This document shows positions 1 through 8,518 of a stretch of DNA of 64,000 nucleotides, in pieces. A program made the translations under genes and the position numbers. Position 1 is the stretch's first letter, and the number at the start of each line of letters is the position of its first letter. Source of the stretch: Nocardia seriolae NBRC 15557. Lineage in GTDB: Bacteria; Actinomycetota; Actinomycetes; Mycobacteriales; Mycobacteriaceae. The stretch lies in contig NZ_BJWY01000007.1 of NCBI RefSeq assembly GCF_007990715.1, forward strand, positions 56,467 through 120,466, read 5' to 3'. The notes beneath the pieces are model-generated. The model had not been told where the DNA came from, searched no databases, and saw nothing but the letters and a program-made list of their open reading frames with translations.

Positions 1-233
1 TCGCTTACCTGGCCATCGCGGGCCTGGCCGCGGGCGCGATCGACCCGATCGACGTGCAGGCTGCCCGTCTGCACGCCATCGACACCTTCAACTCGGTGGT
101 CTCCGAAACCGTCCAGATGCACGGCGGCATCGCCATCACCTGGGAACACGACGCCCACCTGTTCTTCAAACGCGCCCACGCCGACGCCCAACTCTTCGGC
201 ACCCCGGCCCGTCCCCTGGCCCGCCCGGCCTGA
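1..233 (+). CDS. Acyl-CoA dehydrogenase, C-terminal end (5' truncated by window)
   Basis: Reading from base 3 gives 76 residues to a TGA at 231-233. They contain the C-terminal helical signature of acyl-CoA dehydrogenases (HGGIAITWEHDAHLFFKR), where the helix lines the FAD and substrate site. The family removes two hydrogens from an acyl-CoA thioester. The catalytic glutamate region and N-terminus lie outside the window, so the substrate cannot be assigned. Nearby genes are not steroid genes until 7 kb. Confidence 0.85.
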   Translation, partial: AYLAIAGLAAGAIDPIDVQAARLHAIDTFNSVVSETVQMHGGIAITWEHDAHLFFKRAHADAQLFGTPARPLARPA

Positions 234-314
234 TCACCCGAGATCTTCGGATGTTCGCGGACCGCGCCCGGAAGGTGCGGTCCGCGTTCGGTTTCACCCC
301 GTACGATCCGCCCC

Positions 315-800
315 ATGAACCAACCCATGCCGCCGCAAGGGCAGTATCCGCACCCGCAACCGGGCCAGCCGCAGCCCGGATATCCGCAGCAGGGGCAGCC
401 GTATCCGCCGCAGGGCCAGCAGCCTTACCCGCAGCAGGGGCAGCCGCAGCAGGCCCCGGGTCCGCAGTTCCCGATCCTGGTCTCGACCATGAACGACGTG
501 CCCGGCCAGGAGATCACGCAGGTGATCGGTGAGGTCGCGGGCCTGACCGTGCGCAGTCGCGGTCTGGGCGCGAACTTCGCGGCCGGGTTCCGCGCCCTGG
601 GCGGCGGCGAGATCCACGAGTACACCCAGTTGCTCTACCAGTCGCGGCACGAGGCCATCATGCGAATGTGCCAGCACGCCATGGCCTATGGCGCGAACGC
701 GGTCATCGCCATGCGCTTCGACTGCAACGAGATCGACAACACCATGAGCGAGGTCGCCGCCTACGGCACGGCGGTCATCGTGAAGCCCGTCGATCAGTAG
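315..800 (+). CDS. UPF0145/YbjQ-family protein with Pro/Gln-rich N-terminus
   Basis: The 161-residue protein has two parts. Residues 1-50 are a low-complexity run of PQGQYP/QPGYPQQ-type repeats, probably disordered. Residues about 54-158 match the YbjQ (UPF0145, putative heavy-metal-binding) fold, including the conserved stretch EAIMRMCQHAMAYGANAVIAM and a TAVIV C-terminus. YbjQ proteins form small ring oligomers and their biochemical role is unknown. The gene stands alone, convergent with the permease gene that ends 16 bp downstream. ATG at 315 is the first in-frame start before the repeat region. Confidence 0.8.
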   Translation: MNQPMPPQGQYPHPQPGQPQPGYPQQGQPYPPQGQQPYPQQGQPQQAPGPQFPILVSTMNDVPGQEITQVIGEVAGLTVRSRGLGANFAAGFRALGGGEIHEYTQLLYQSRHEAIMRMCQHAMAYGANAVIAMRFDCNEIDNTMSEVAAYGTAVIVKPVDQ

Positions 801-816
801 GACTCGGTCGACCGGC

Positions 817-2235
817 TCAGTGGTGCAGCACCTCGACCTCGCGCACCGGCTCCTTGCGGCCCAGCTTGGCGCGTAGCGGGTAGATCGCCATGACCGCCAG
901 CAGCGAGATGGTGGAGGCGATGAGCTGGTTGCGCTGGTCGGGGTTGCAGGCCATGGCCACGAAGACGGCGAAGATGGCGACCACGACGGCCCAGCTGATG
1001 TAGGGGTAGCCCCACATGCGGTAGGTCAGCGCCGAGGGGTCCTCGCGGCGCAGCCGGGCGCGAAGTCGCAACTGGGAGAACATGATCGCGACGTAGATGA
1101 AGGCCAGGACCACGCCGATGGAGTTCACCAGGAAGGTGAAGACCTTGTCCGGGGAGACGTAGGAGGCGATGACCGCGCCCCAGGCCGCGACGGTGCCGAG
1201 CAGGACGGCGCGGGCGGGCACGCCGCGCTTGTTGATCTTCACCAGGGAGGCGGGGGCGTCGCCGTCGCGGGTGAGGACGTAGAGCATGCGCGACGAGACG
1301 TAGATGGCCGAGTTCAGCACCGACAGCACCGCGGTCAGGATCACCACCTGCATGATGGTGCCCGCCGCCGGAATGCCGATGTGCTCGAGGGCGCTCACGA
1401 ACGGGCTCTTCAAAACCTTGGCGTCGTTCCACGGCAGGATGGCCACCACCAGGAAGATCGAGGCCACGTAGAACAGGCCGACCCGCCACAGCACATTGTT
1501 GGTGGCGCGGGCCACCACCTTGCCCGGCTCCTCGGATTCCGCCGCGGCCACGGTGACGATCTCGGTGCCGCCGAAGGCGAACATGACCACCACGATGGCG
1601 GAGAAGACGCCGCCGATGCCATTGGGCGCGAAGCCGCCGTGCTCGGTCAGGTTGGCGAAGCCCGGCTCCGAGCCCGGCCACAGCCCGAACACCCAGGCCA
1701 GTCCGATGGCCAGGAAGAGCACGATGGCCACCACCTTGATGGAGGCGAACCAGAACTCGAACTCGCCGAAGGACTTCACCGACACCAGGTTGACCGAGGT
1801 CATGACGACGAGCAGTCCGGCCGAGAGCACCCACTGGTCGAGGTCGATCCAGCTGCCGAGAATGGCCGCGCCCGCCACCGCCTCGGCCCCGACCAGGATG
1901 ACGTAGAGGTACCAGTACAGCCAGCCGACGGTGAATCCGGCGAACGGTCCCATGGCCATGCGCGCGTACTCGCCCATCGATCCGGCGACCGGGCGGGCCA
2001 CCACCATTTCGCCGAGGGCGCGCAGCACGCACAGCACCACGAGTCCGGCTCCGGCGTAGGAGAGGATGGCGGCGGGCCCGGCGGTCTTGATGACCGAGCC
2101 GCTGCCCACGAACAGGCCCGCGCCGATCGCGCCGCCGATGGCGATCATGGTCAGGTGCCGGCGCCGGAGTCCGGGACGCAGACCCTGCGGCTCGACGCCG
2201 GGTTCCATCAGCCGGGTGCTCTCGGATTCCGACAT
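817..2235 (-). CDS. Amino-acid permease, APC family
   Basis: This is a 472-residue polytopic membrane protein of the amino acid-polyamine-organocation family, close to the AnsP/GabP/ProY group. The first membrane helix has the family motif IAIGGAIGAGLFVGSG (about residues 32-47), used for backbone contacts with the substrate, and about 12 hydrophobic segments follow. It should import an amino acid with protons across the inner membrane; the substrate cannot be read from sequence. ATG 2235 is preferred because a GGTGG ribosome site precedes it. An upstream TTG at 2274 would add 13 residues. Confidence 0.85.
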   Translation of the reverse strand: MSESESTRLMEPGVEPQGLRPGLRRRHLTMIAIGGAIGAGLFVGSGSVIKTAGPAAILSYAGAGLVVLCVLRALGEMVVARPVAGSMGEYARMAMGPFAGFTVGWLYWYLYVILVGAEAVAGAAILGSWIDLDQWVLSAGLLVVMTSVNLVSVKSFGEFEFWFASIKVVAIVLFLAIGLAWVFGLWPGSEPGFANLTEHGGFAPNGIGGVFSAIVVVMFAFGGTEIVTVAAAESEEPGKVVARATNNVLWRVGLFYVASIFLVVAILPWNDAKVLKSPFVSALEHIGIPAAGTIMQVVILTAVLSVLNSAIYVSSRMLYVLTRDGDAPASLVKINKRGVPARAVLLGTVAAWGAVIASYVSPDKVFTFLVNSIGVVLAFIYVAIMFSQLRLRARLRREDPSALTYRMWGYPYISWAVVVAIFAVFVAMACNPDQRNQLIASTISLLAVMAIYPLRAKLGRKEPVREVEVLHH

Positions 2236-2399
2236 CTGACCGCCACCTTCTTGTGTTGCTCGAGTGTTGCTCAACCACCATATCGAGCCTGGTCAGGCGA
2301 TAAAAATCGCCTGTCCGGCCCGCGCCGGTCGGGATGCTGCGGATGCAGCGAATCCCGCTCTCCGACAGGCGTTTCCACGGCGGAGTACCGTCGGGAGGT

Positions 2400-3152
2400 A
2401 TGACCGAGACACAGCGTGGCCGGGTGCGCGTCGAGCCGAGCGCCAAGCGGGTGCGTGCGTACCTGGGCGGTCAACTGGCCGCCGACTCCGTCCGTCCGAT
2501 GCTGGTGTGGGAATCCCCGCACTACCCCACCTACTACCTGCCGGTCGCCGACCTGCGGGTCAAGCTCGAGCCCAATGGGCAGACCCGCCCCTCCCCCAGC
2601 CGCGGCGACGGCACCGAATTCGATGTGGTGGCCGACGGCGTCATCGCCGCGGGCGCGGCCGTGCGCCACCTCGACTCCCCCATTCCGGAGTTGCGCGAGC
2701 TGGTGAAGCTGGACTTCCACGCCATGGACGAATGGCTCGAGGAGGACGAGCCGATCTACGTCCACCCGCGCGACCCCTACACCCGGGTGGACATCCTGTT
2801 CAGCTCCCGGCACGTCCGGGTGGCCCTGAACGGCGAGACCCTCGCCGATTCGCATTCGCCGCACATCCTGTTCGAGACCGGGCTGCCGCCGCGCTACTAC
2901 CTGCCGCTGTCGGATCTGCGCCGCGAACTGCTGCGGCCCTCGGCCAGCCGGACCTCGTGCCCGTACAAGGGCCACGCCGAGTACTGGGACGTCCAGCTCG
3001 GTGAGACCACACATGCGGATCTGGTGTGGATCTACCGCACCCCGCTGCCGGAGAGCCAGAAGATCGCCGGACTGGCGTCGTTCTACAACGAGAAGGTCGA
3101 CATCTGGGTGGACGGCGAATTGCAGCCGCGACCCAAGACGCCGTTCAGCTGA
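2400..3152 (+). CDS. DUF427 domain protein (two tandem domains)
   Basis: The 250-residue soluble protein contains two successive DUF427 units (about residues 8-110 and 115-245). Both have the repeated pattern of a short strand, then an S-PHIL/SPHYPTYYLP-like segment and a conserved YYLPL(S/A)DLR motif. DUF427 proteins are small beta-rich folds with no agreed enzymatic activity. The ATG at 2400 gives the start typical of actinobacterial homologues (MTETQRGRVRVEP). A GGGAGG lies only one or two bases upstream, unusually close, so the in-frame ATGs at 2334 or 2343 remain possible. It is convergent with the sirtuin gene. Confidence 0.75.
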   Translation: MTETQRGRVRVEPSAKRVRAYLGGQLAADSVRPMLVWESPHYPTYYLPVADLRVKLEPNGQTRPSPSRGDGTEFDVVADGVIAAGAAVRHLDSPIPELRELVKLDFHAMDEWLEEDEPIYVHPRDPYTRVDILFSSRHVRVALNGETLADSHSPHILFETGLPPRYYLPLSDLRRELLRPSASRTSCPYKGHAEYWDVQLGETTHADLVWIYRTPLPESQKIAGLASFYNEKVDIWVDGELQPRPKTPFS

Positions 3153-3157
3153 AGACC

Positions 3158-3895
3158 TCAGGCCCCCAGAATCTCCGACACCAGCCGGGGCAGTGCCGCC
3201 CCGATGGGGTCGCGCACGATCTCGGCGGCGTAGTCGTCGTAGGGGGTCGGCTCGGCATTCACGATGACCAGGTCCGCCCCCGCGTCCACCGCCACCGCGC
3301 ACATCGAGGCGGCGGGCTCGACCTGGAGCGAGCTGCCCACGGCCAGAAAGATTTCCGCGCTCTCGGCGATCTGCACGGCGGCGCGGATGGCGGTGGTGTC
3401 GAGCTGCTGGCCGAACATGACGACCGCCGCCGTGAGGATGCCGCCGCAATCCGGGCAGGCCGGATCCGGATCCCCGGCGGCCACCCGCTCCAGGGTGGTG
3501 GTCATGGAATCGGTGAAATCGCAGTCGATACAGACGACTTCGAACATGTTCCCGTGGATCTCCACCACGCCGCCGGATCCGGCGCGCTGATGCAGCCGAT
3601 CGATGTTCTGGGTGATGATCCCGACCTGCCGCCCGCTCGCCGCCAGCCGCACCAGCGCCTCGTGCGCGGGATGCGGTGTCGCCCGCCAGGCCGGATTGTC
3701 CCGGCGCGCCAGCCAAGCCCGCACCCGCAGCTCGGGATCGGCCACATAGTTCTGGTAGGTCGACAGCAACTCCGCGATCGGATCCGCGGTCCAAACCCCG
3801 CGCGGCCCACGGAAATCCGGAATCCCGGAGTCCGTCGAAATCCCCGCCCCCGTCAGCACTCCGATCGGCCCCTTGCGTGCCCGCCAGTCCGTCAC
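3158..3895 (-). CDS. Sir2-family NAD-dependent protein deacylase
   Basis: The 245-residue protein has the sirtuin core: the NAD loop GAGISTDSGIPDFRGP (residues 16-31), TQNIDRLH with a catalytic histidine shortly after in EIHGN, a zinc site from CIDC and CPDC, and GSSLQVEPAA. Sirtuins transfer acyl groups from protein lysines to NAD, giving nicotinamide and O-acyl-ADP-ribose. The GIPDFRGPRGVWT stretch resembles the eukaryotic SIRT6/7 class rather than the CobB/Rv1151c class, which is a similarity by eye. The start codon is GTG. No metabolic partner is adjacent. Confidence 0.88.
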   Translation of the reverse strand: MTDWRARKGPIGVLTGAGISTDSGIPDFRGPRGVWTADPIAELLSTYQNYVADPELRVRAWLARRDNPAWRATPHPAHEALVRLAASGRQVGIITQNIDRLHQRAGSGGVVEIHGNMFEVVCIDCDFTDSMTTTLERVAAGDPDPACPDCGGILTAAVVMFGQQLDTTAIRAAVQIAESAEIFLAVGSSLQVEPAASMCAVAVDAGADLVIVNAEPTPYDDYAAEIVRDPIGAALPRLVSEILGA

Positions 3896-4082
3896 GTACC
3901 CCAGCCTAGGCCGCGTCCGTCCGGCCCGCCGAGCGCCGAATCACCCGCGATCGGATCCCATTGCCGCGACGGGCGTCGCACCCGCCGAGCCGACGCTCCA
4001 CGCGACGATGGCGATCACCTGATCACCGCGGTATGGCCGCCGGGCCCACGGGTGCGGCGCGAGCCGCCCTCGGTTCGTGCGC

Positions 4083-4997
4083 TCAGACGGCGATGACGGC
4101 GGGCGCGTCCTCGGCGCGGCGGTATCGGCCGGGGGCGACGCCGTATTCGCGTTTGAAGGCCTTGGCAAAGGCGAATTCGCTTTGATATCCGACCTTTCGG
4201 GCGACACCGGCGAGCGGGGTGTCGGTCTCGCGGAGCAGGCGGGCGGCGGTGAGCATGCGCCAGCGGGTGAGGTAGGACAGTGGGGGCTCGCCGACGGTGG
4301 CGAGGAAGCGGCGGGCCAGGGTGGCGCGGCTGACGCCCGCGACGGCGCTGAGTTCGGGCACTGTCCAGGTCTGTTCCGGCGCATCGTGAATGGCGCGCAG
4401 GGCGGCGGCCACCGCCGCATCGGCGAAGGCGGCGGCCCAACCGGTCGGTGTCTCGGCCCGGTCGGCCAGCCAGGCGCGCAGGATGAACAGCAGCAACGTT
4501 TCCAGCAGCGGCGGCACCGCCGCATCGGTGCCCGGCCCGGGTGCACCGATCTCCCCGGCCAGCAGGTCCACCGCCGCCCGCAGCGCCGGATGGCGTCCCG
4601 GGCGCGCGGGCAGATGGATGAACTCCGGCAGCTCGTCCAGAATCGGATGACTGCGCTGCCGCCCGAGTTCGTATGCGCCACACACCAATGCGGTCCGGGT
4701 CCCCGGTCCGGTGATCTCCCGGGGCTCGCCCGGGCGCGCCACCTCGGTGATCGGCGAGCCGAGCGCGTCCACGAGCTCGTGGTCCGCTCCGCGCGGCATG
4801 AACAGGACGTCACCCACCCCGAGCGCGATCGGCTCCCCGGCGGGCGGCACCGCCCAGCACGAACCCTGCAGCACCACATGGAATCCCGCGCCCGGCACCT
4901 TCGGATAGTGACGACCCCAGGGTGCGTGCCGGACGAACAGACCGGAGGCCGGGGTGCCGGTTCGAATGGCGGCGATAGCCTCGCTGAGGATGTCCAT
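4083..4997 (-). CDS. AraC-family regulator with N-terminal cupin domain
   Basis: The 304-residue regulator has an AraC-type cupin domain (about residues 15-185) and two helix-turn-helix units at the C-terminus (about 205-300), ending in the family signature VGYQSEFAFAKAFKREYGVAPGRYRR. It diverges from a reductase gene and probably controls it from the 96-bp shared intergenic region. It is a clear paralogue of the regulator at 12262-13194 (MDILSEAIAAIRTG versus MDVLSEALASMRTG). The effector is unknown. The target gene is frameshifted as sequenced. Confidence 0.88.
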   Translation of the reverse strand: MDILSEAIAAIRTGTPASGLFVRHAPWGRHYPKVPGAGFHVVLQGSCWAVPPAGEPIALGVGDVLFMPRGADHELVDALGSPITEVARPGEPREITGPGTRTALVCGAYELGRQRSHPILDELPEFIHLPARPGRHPALRAAVDLLAGEIGAPGPGTDAAVPPLLETLLLFILRAWLADRAETPTGWAAAFADAAVAAALRAIHDAPEQTWTVPELSAVAGVSRATLARRFLATVGEPPLSYLTRWRMLTAARLLRETDTPLAGVARKVGYQSEFAFAKAFKREYGVAPGRYRRAEDAPAVIAV

Positions 4998-5011
4998 GCC
5001 TGGACTATATA

Positions 5012-5026
5012 GCTCAATGGTTGAGC
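5012..5026. promoter_or_regulatory. Candidate operator between araC-type gene and reductase gene
   Basis: A perfect palindrome, GCTCAA-TGG-TTGAGC, lies in the short AT-rich divergent region next to a TATATA stretch. GAGCATAA and AAATGCTCA form a second, looser pair just downstream. Position and symmetry suggest binding of the adjacent AraC regulator or another factor. This is inference. Confidence 0.4.
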
Positions 5027-5093
5027 GTTCAGAGCATAATCATGAGCAATCGGACCATTCAAATGCTCACACTACCCGAATAGCTTTGCTCTC

Positions 5094-6157
5094 ATGACGA
5101 AGCAGCAGACACCGGGCGCAACCACCGCAGGCTCCACCACCATCGCCGTCTACGGCGCGACCGGTCACCCGGCGGCTACATCCTCGCCGAGCTCGCCCGA
5201 CGCGGCCTGACCCCGATCCTGGTGGGCCGCAACGCAGATCGTCTGCACGCCGCCGCCGGACTGCCCGACGCCGAGATCCGCATCGCGGATCTGGACGACC
5301 ATGCCGCCCTGGTCACCGCCTTCACCGGCGCGGACGTGGTGATCAGCGCGCTCTTCGCCTTCGTCGATTGCGGCGGCGCGGTACTGGCCGCCGCGATCGA
5401 GGCGGGCGCGCATTACACCGACACCTCCGGTGAGCAGCGGTTCGTGCGCCGAGCGCTGGAAGAGTTCGGCCCGCTCGCCGAAAAGGCCGGGGTGACAGTC
5501 GTTTCCGGCGTCACCGACAACAATCTCGCCGCCGATCTGCTGGCAGACCTGGTGGTACCCGAGATCGACGGCCCCGCCGATCTGGTGGTCACCCACCACA
5601 GTCACGGCGGCGGCGACGGGTCCAAGGGCAGCGCGCGAACCGTACTGGCGAATCTGGAATGGTTCCGTGACGGCGGCTGGCACTACGAGGACGGGACCCT
5701 GCGCACCGGCCCGACCACCCGGCACCGCACCCTGACCTTCCCCGGCACCGCCGCGGCCGTCCCGGTCGACAAGTCTCCGCAGTCCGCCGTCCTCACCATC
5801 CCACGGCACAGGAAGGTGTCCTACGTAGCGGGCGCGATCGCGCAGGCCTTCCACGCCAACCTGAGCGGCTTCACCGCCGAGGCCCTCGAATCCATGCCCG
5901 ACACACCGGGTTCCGACCTGAGCTACGACGTGATCGTCGACGCCTACGGCCCCGGCGGCGATCAGGTCCGCGGCGTGGTCAGCGGCACCGACTCCTACCG
6001 CGATTCCGCCCTGCTGGCCGTGGAAGTCGCGACCCGGCTCGCCACCAACGCACCCCGCCCGGGCGCCCTGGCCCCCGGCGAAGCCTTCGACGCCGCCGAG
6101 TTCCTGAATTCCCTCGCACCCCACGGCATCATGTGGACCATCGGTACCGGAAATTGA
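5094..6157 (+). pseudogene. Saccharopine-dehydrogenase-like NAD(P)-binding reductase, frameshifted
   Basis: Translation from ATG 5094 gives MTKQQTPG..IAVYGATGH and then leaves frame. From about base 5170 the +1 frame continues GGYILAELARRGLTPILVGR and runs to a stop at 6157. The two pieces join into one Rossmann protein of about 354 residues if one base is restored near 5166-5168 (GGTCACCCGG for the expected GGTCACACCGG, giving GATGHTGGY). The family comprises saccharopine-dehydrogenase-like reductases and trans-acting enoyl reductases. The break falls in the nucleotide-binding loop, so the product would be dead. A sequencing error is equally possible because the downstream frame keeps intact coding character. 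Confidence 0.8.
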
Positions 6158-6301
6158 GCCGTCGTGGCAGCACGGGCATCGGGGCCTCGCGCCATCTGCT
6201 CGGCCCCGGGCACCTCATGCCCCAACCCCGGAGCACAACCGGTTCGTGAACGTGCCCGCGTCGGGCTGATCCGGCCGCATCCGCCGTATACGGTGGGGGC
6301 C

Positions 6302-6730
6302 ATGAGCGACCGTGGGCTCCCCGGCGACGACCGTCCGAAGTTGGCCGTGGAATTGGATCTGGAGCCGCATCCCGAGGGCGGGTGGTATCGGGAAACCTGG
6401 CGCGGTGGAGTGGAATTCGAGCCGGAGGGGTACGACGGGCCGCGGGCGAGTGCGACAGCCATCTATTTCCTGCTGCTGCCGGGCGAGAAATCCGCGCCGC
6501 ACACGGTGACGTCGGACGAGATGTGGTTCTGGCATCGGGGCGGGCCCCTGCTGCTGAACATCGGGGGTGAGGAGATCGTCCTCGGGCCCGATGTGGAGCA
6601 GGGGCAGCGCCCCCAGGCGGTGGTCCCCGGCGGGGTTTCCCAGTCCGCCCGACCGGCGGGAGACCACTACAGCCTGGTGAGCTGCGTGGTCTCCCCCGGT
6701 TTCGATTTCGCCGACTTCCGGCTCGACTGA
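6302..6730 (+). CDS. DUF985 cupin protein
   Basis: The 142-residue protein starts at ATG 6302 after a non-coding-looking in-frame extension. It has the DUF985 (cupin_5) signature LDLEPHPEGGWYRETWRGG near residues 17-35, then cupin strands with ATAIYFLLLPGEKSAPH and SDEMWFWHRGGPL, which normally supply metal-binding histidines. The fold is a single RmlC-like barrel. The reaction is unknown. The gene is convergent with the kshA operon, whose last gene ends 22 bp downstream. Confidence 0.8.
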   Translation: MSDRGLPGDDRPKLAVELDLEPHPEGGWYRETWRGGVEFEPEGYDGPRASATAIYFLLLPGEKSAPHTVTSDEMWFWHRGGPLLLNIGGEEIVLGPDVEQGQRPQAVVPGGVSQSARPAGDHYSLVSCVVSPGFDFADFRLD

Positions 6731-6751
6731 GCTGCTTTCGGTAGTCGAGCC

Positions 6752-7081
6752 CTACTGGTCGACTTCGAGAAGCCCCTCCGCCACGGCGTGATCGATGGTC
6801 TTCTCGAGATTGGGGCAGGAATCGGGCTTGCCGAAGGCGGGCCCGTTCTGCGCGAGCTTCTGGAACACGGGGCAACTGTCGGCCGGATTGCTCCGCCACT
6901 GGGTGGTGCGCTGGTTGCTGGAGTGCTTGCGCACCAGCACTTCGACGCCGCAGGTCTGACACGCGATGGGTGTCATGCCCGATTCCATGTAGTGCTCTTT
7001 GTCGAGAACCGTCTGGGCGCGCACCTGTTCACGCTGTTCCGGACGGTCCGCGAAATCCGGTGCCTTCGCCCAGCTGGTCAT
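6752..7081 (-). CDS. Small cysteine-containing protein co-translated with KshA
   Basis: The 109-residue protein is translationally coupled to kshA (its ATG overlaps the kshA stop as ATGA). It has four cysteines, in CQTC (residues 42-45), SCPVF and SCPNL, which could bind zinc or an iron-sulfur cluster, and a charged N-terminus. No membrane segment or signal is present. Mtb also has an uncharacterised gene (Rv3527) beside kshA; equivalence is not established. Coupling suggests a role with the ring-hydroxylating oxygenase, for example assembly or electron supply. I do not recognise a named family. Confidence 0.7.
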   Translation of the reverse strand: MTSWAKAPDFADRPEQREQVRAQTVLDKEHYMESGMTPIACQTCGVEVLVRKHSSNQRTTQWRSNPADSCPVFQKLAQNGPAFGKPDSCPNLEKTIDHAVAEGLLEVDQ

Positions 7082-8319
7082 CAGACTTCCGCCTCCTCCG
7101 ACGCGGGCTCCGAACCGGCCTGGGCCGCAGCGGCTTCCGCTTCCTTGGCTTCGCGCTTCTTGCGCAGGTTCTCCTCGACCTCGAGACCCCAGGCCTCATT
7201 GGCCTTGGTGGTGTCGATCTCGAATTCGAAGCGCTGCACCGACTTCGGGTCGATGTCGGCGACATCCACGTAGAACTGGTCGTACCAGCGGCGCAGCTGG
7301 TAGACCGGCCCGTCCTCCTCGGTCAGCAGCGGGTTGTCGATCTTGGACTTGTGCTTCCAGATCTCGACATCCTGCAGGAAGCCCTCGGACACGCCCTCGG
7401 TCATCTTGGCGGCGAACGCCTCGGCCTGCTCGTCCGGCAGCCCCTTCGGCTTCTCCAGTGAGACACCCCACTGCAGCATGAAGGAGTTCTGCGTGACCGG
7501 GTAGTGGCAGTTGATGAGGACCGTCTTGACCTCGAAGCCGCTGTAGATATTGAGCAGCGGGTTGATCATGTACGACGGCCCGAAGTACGACGCCTCGGAC
7601 TCGAGCGTCACATCGATGCCCGCCTCGGCGGCCTGACCGACATCGGGGCGGCCCGTGGTCTTCAGGTACTGGGTGGCCACGTGGCCCTCGAGCACATTCT
7701 TGAAGTACGTCGGGAAGGCGTAGTGGATATAGAAGAAGTGCGCCATATCCACGACGTTGTCGATGATCTCGCGGCAGTTGGAGCCCTCGATCAGCAGCGA
7801 GTGCCAGGTCCAGTCGGTCCAGCCCTCGTTGCGGCCCTCCGACGGGGTGCCATCGGCATTGGTGAACGGGCCCTCGATGTAAGGGATGGTCACCTCGTCC
7901 GGCGGCGGGTTGCCCTCGTGGTCGTGCCACACGAACAGCTGACCGTTGCGCTCGAGGGTGATCCACGCGCGAGTGCGGGCCAGCGGGGGCACGCGGCGCG
8001 CGTAGGGAATGCCGGTGCACTTGCCGTCGCCGCCCCAGCGCCAGTCGTGGAACGGGCACGCGATCGAGTCGCCCTTGACCTCACCCATGGAGAGGTCGCC
8101 GCCGAGGTGACGGCAGTAGGAGTCCAGCACCTTGAGTTCGTTCTGGCTGTTCATGAAAACGACCAGCTTGGTACCGAATACGTTGACCGCATGCGGCTTG
8201 CCGTCACGGAAGTCCTTGGCAAGCCCCAGGCAGTGCCAACCCCGGGCGTAGCGGGTGGGCATCGAGCCCACGTCGATCTCGCGGACCTTCCCGCGGGGCC
8301 CTTGGGCGCTTGTCGCCAT
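7081..8319 (-). CDS. kshA: 3-ketosteroid 9-alpha-monooxygenase, oxygenase component
   Basis: KshA hydroxylates C9 of 3-ketosteroids such as ADD; the 9-hydroxy product opens ring B to give 3-HSA. It works with the reductase KshB, not seen here. The 412-residue protein has the Rieske [2Fe-2S] ligands C69-x-H71 and C88-x2-H91, and the mononuclear iron site NVVDMAHFFYIHY (H194, H199). ATG 8319 follows a strong AGGAGG; a 110-codon in-frame upstream extension lacks coding character. The Glu/Ala-rich tail (about residues 385-412) is longer than in Mtb KshA. The gene diverges from hsaA and has a KstR-type site 24 bp upstream. Confidence 0.95.
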   Translation of the reverse strand: MATSAQGPRGKVREIDVGSMPTRYARGWHCLGLAKDFRDGKPHAVNVFGTKLVVFMNSQNELKVLDSYCRHLGGDLSMGEVKGDSIACPFHDWRWGGDGKCTGIPYARRVPPLARTRAWITLERNGQLFVWHDHEGNPPPDEVTIPYIEGPFTNADGTPSEGRNEGWTDWTWHSLLIEGSNCREIIDNVVDMAHFFYIHYAFPTYFKNVLEGHVATQYLKTTGRPDVGQAAEAGIDVTLESEASYFGPSYMINPLLNIYSGFEVKTVLINCHYPVTQNSFMLQWGVSLEKPKGLPDEQAEAFAAKMTEGVSEGFLQDVEIWKHKSKIDNPLLTEEDGPVYQLRRWYDQFYVDVADIDPKSVQRFEFEIDTTKANEAWGLEVEENLRKKREAKEAEAAAAQAGSEPASEEAEV

Positions 8320-8342
8320 CGTTGATCCTCCTATGGATGTAC

Positions 8343-8356
8343 TAGAACACGTTACA
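8343..8356 (-). promoter_or_regulatory. KstR-type operator upstream of kshA
   Basis: TAGAACACGTTACA matches every fixed position of the KstR motif TnnAACnnGTTnnA. It lies 24 bp before the kshA start. On the minus strand it overlaps a TGTAAC -10-like element, so bound repressor would block RNA polymerase. KstR itself is encoded at 40601-41284. Confidence 0.88.
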
Positions 8357-8420
8357 AAATTGGCTGGCGGTTGGCCAGCGATACGTCCCACTACCTGGAT
8401 GGGGGCGCCCTGAGCTGCGC

Positions 8421-8458
8421 TTGTATTGCGTTCTCGACAGGAATAAGAACGTGTTCTA
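8421..8458 (+). promoter_or_regulatory. hsaADCB promoter with KstR-type operator
   Basis: A -35-like TTGTAT (8421-8426) and a -10-like TAAGAA (8444-8449) are separated by 17 bp. The operator AAGAACGTGTTCTA (8445-8458) overlaps the -10 and matches TnnAACnnGTTnnA except at the first base. It precedes hsaA by 60 bp. The operator match is direct; the promoter elements are inferred. Confidence 0.7.
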
Positions 8459-8518
8459 CTCTCAGGGGCAAACGAAGACCGCTTCCCGTACCAGCACCAG
8501 GCAGGAGCAACTGGCGAG

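Noticed and set aside
5160..5175. Programmed frameshift in the reductase gene
   Set aside because: No slippery heptamer or downstream structure at the break, and osmC and SRPBCC genes show the same one-base loss; mutation or sequencing error is more likely.
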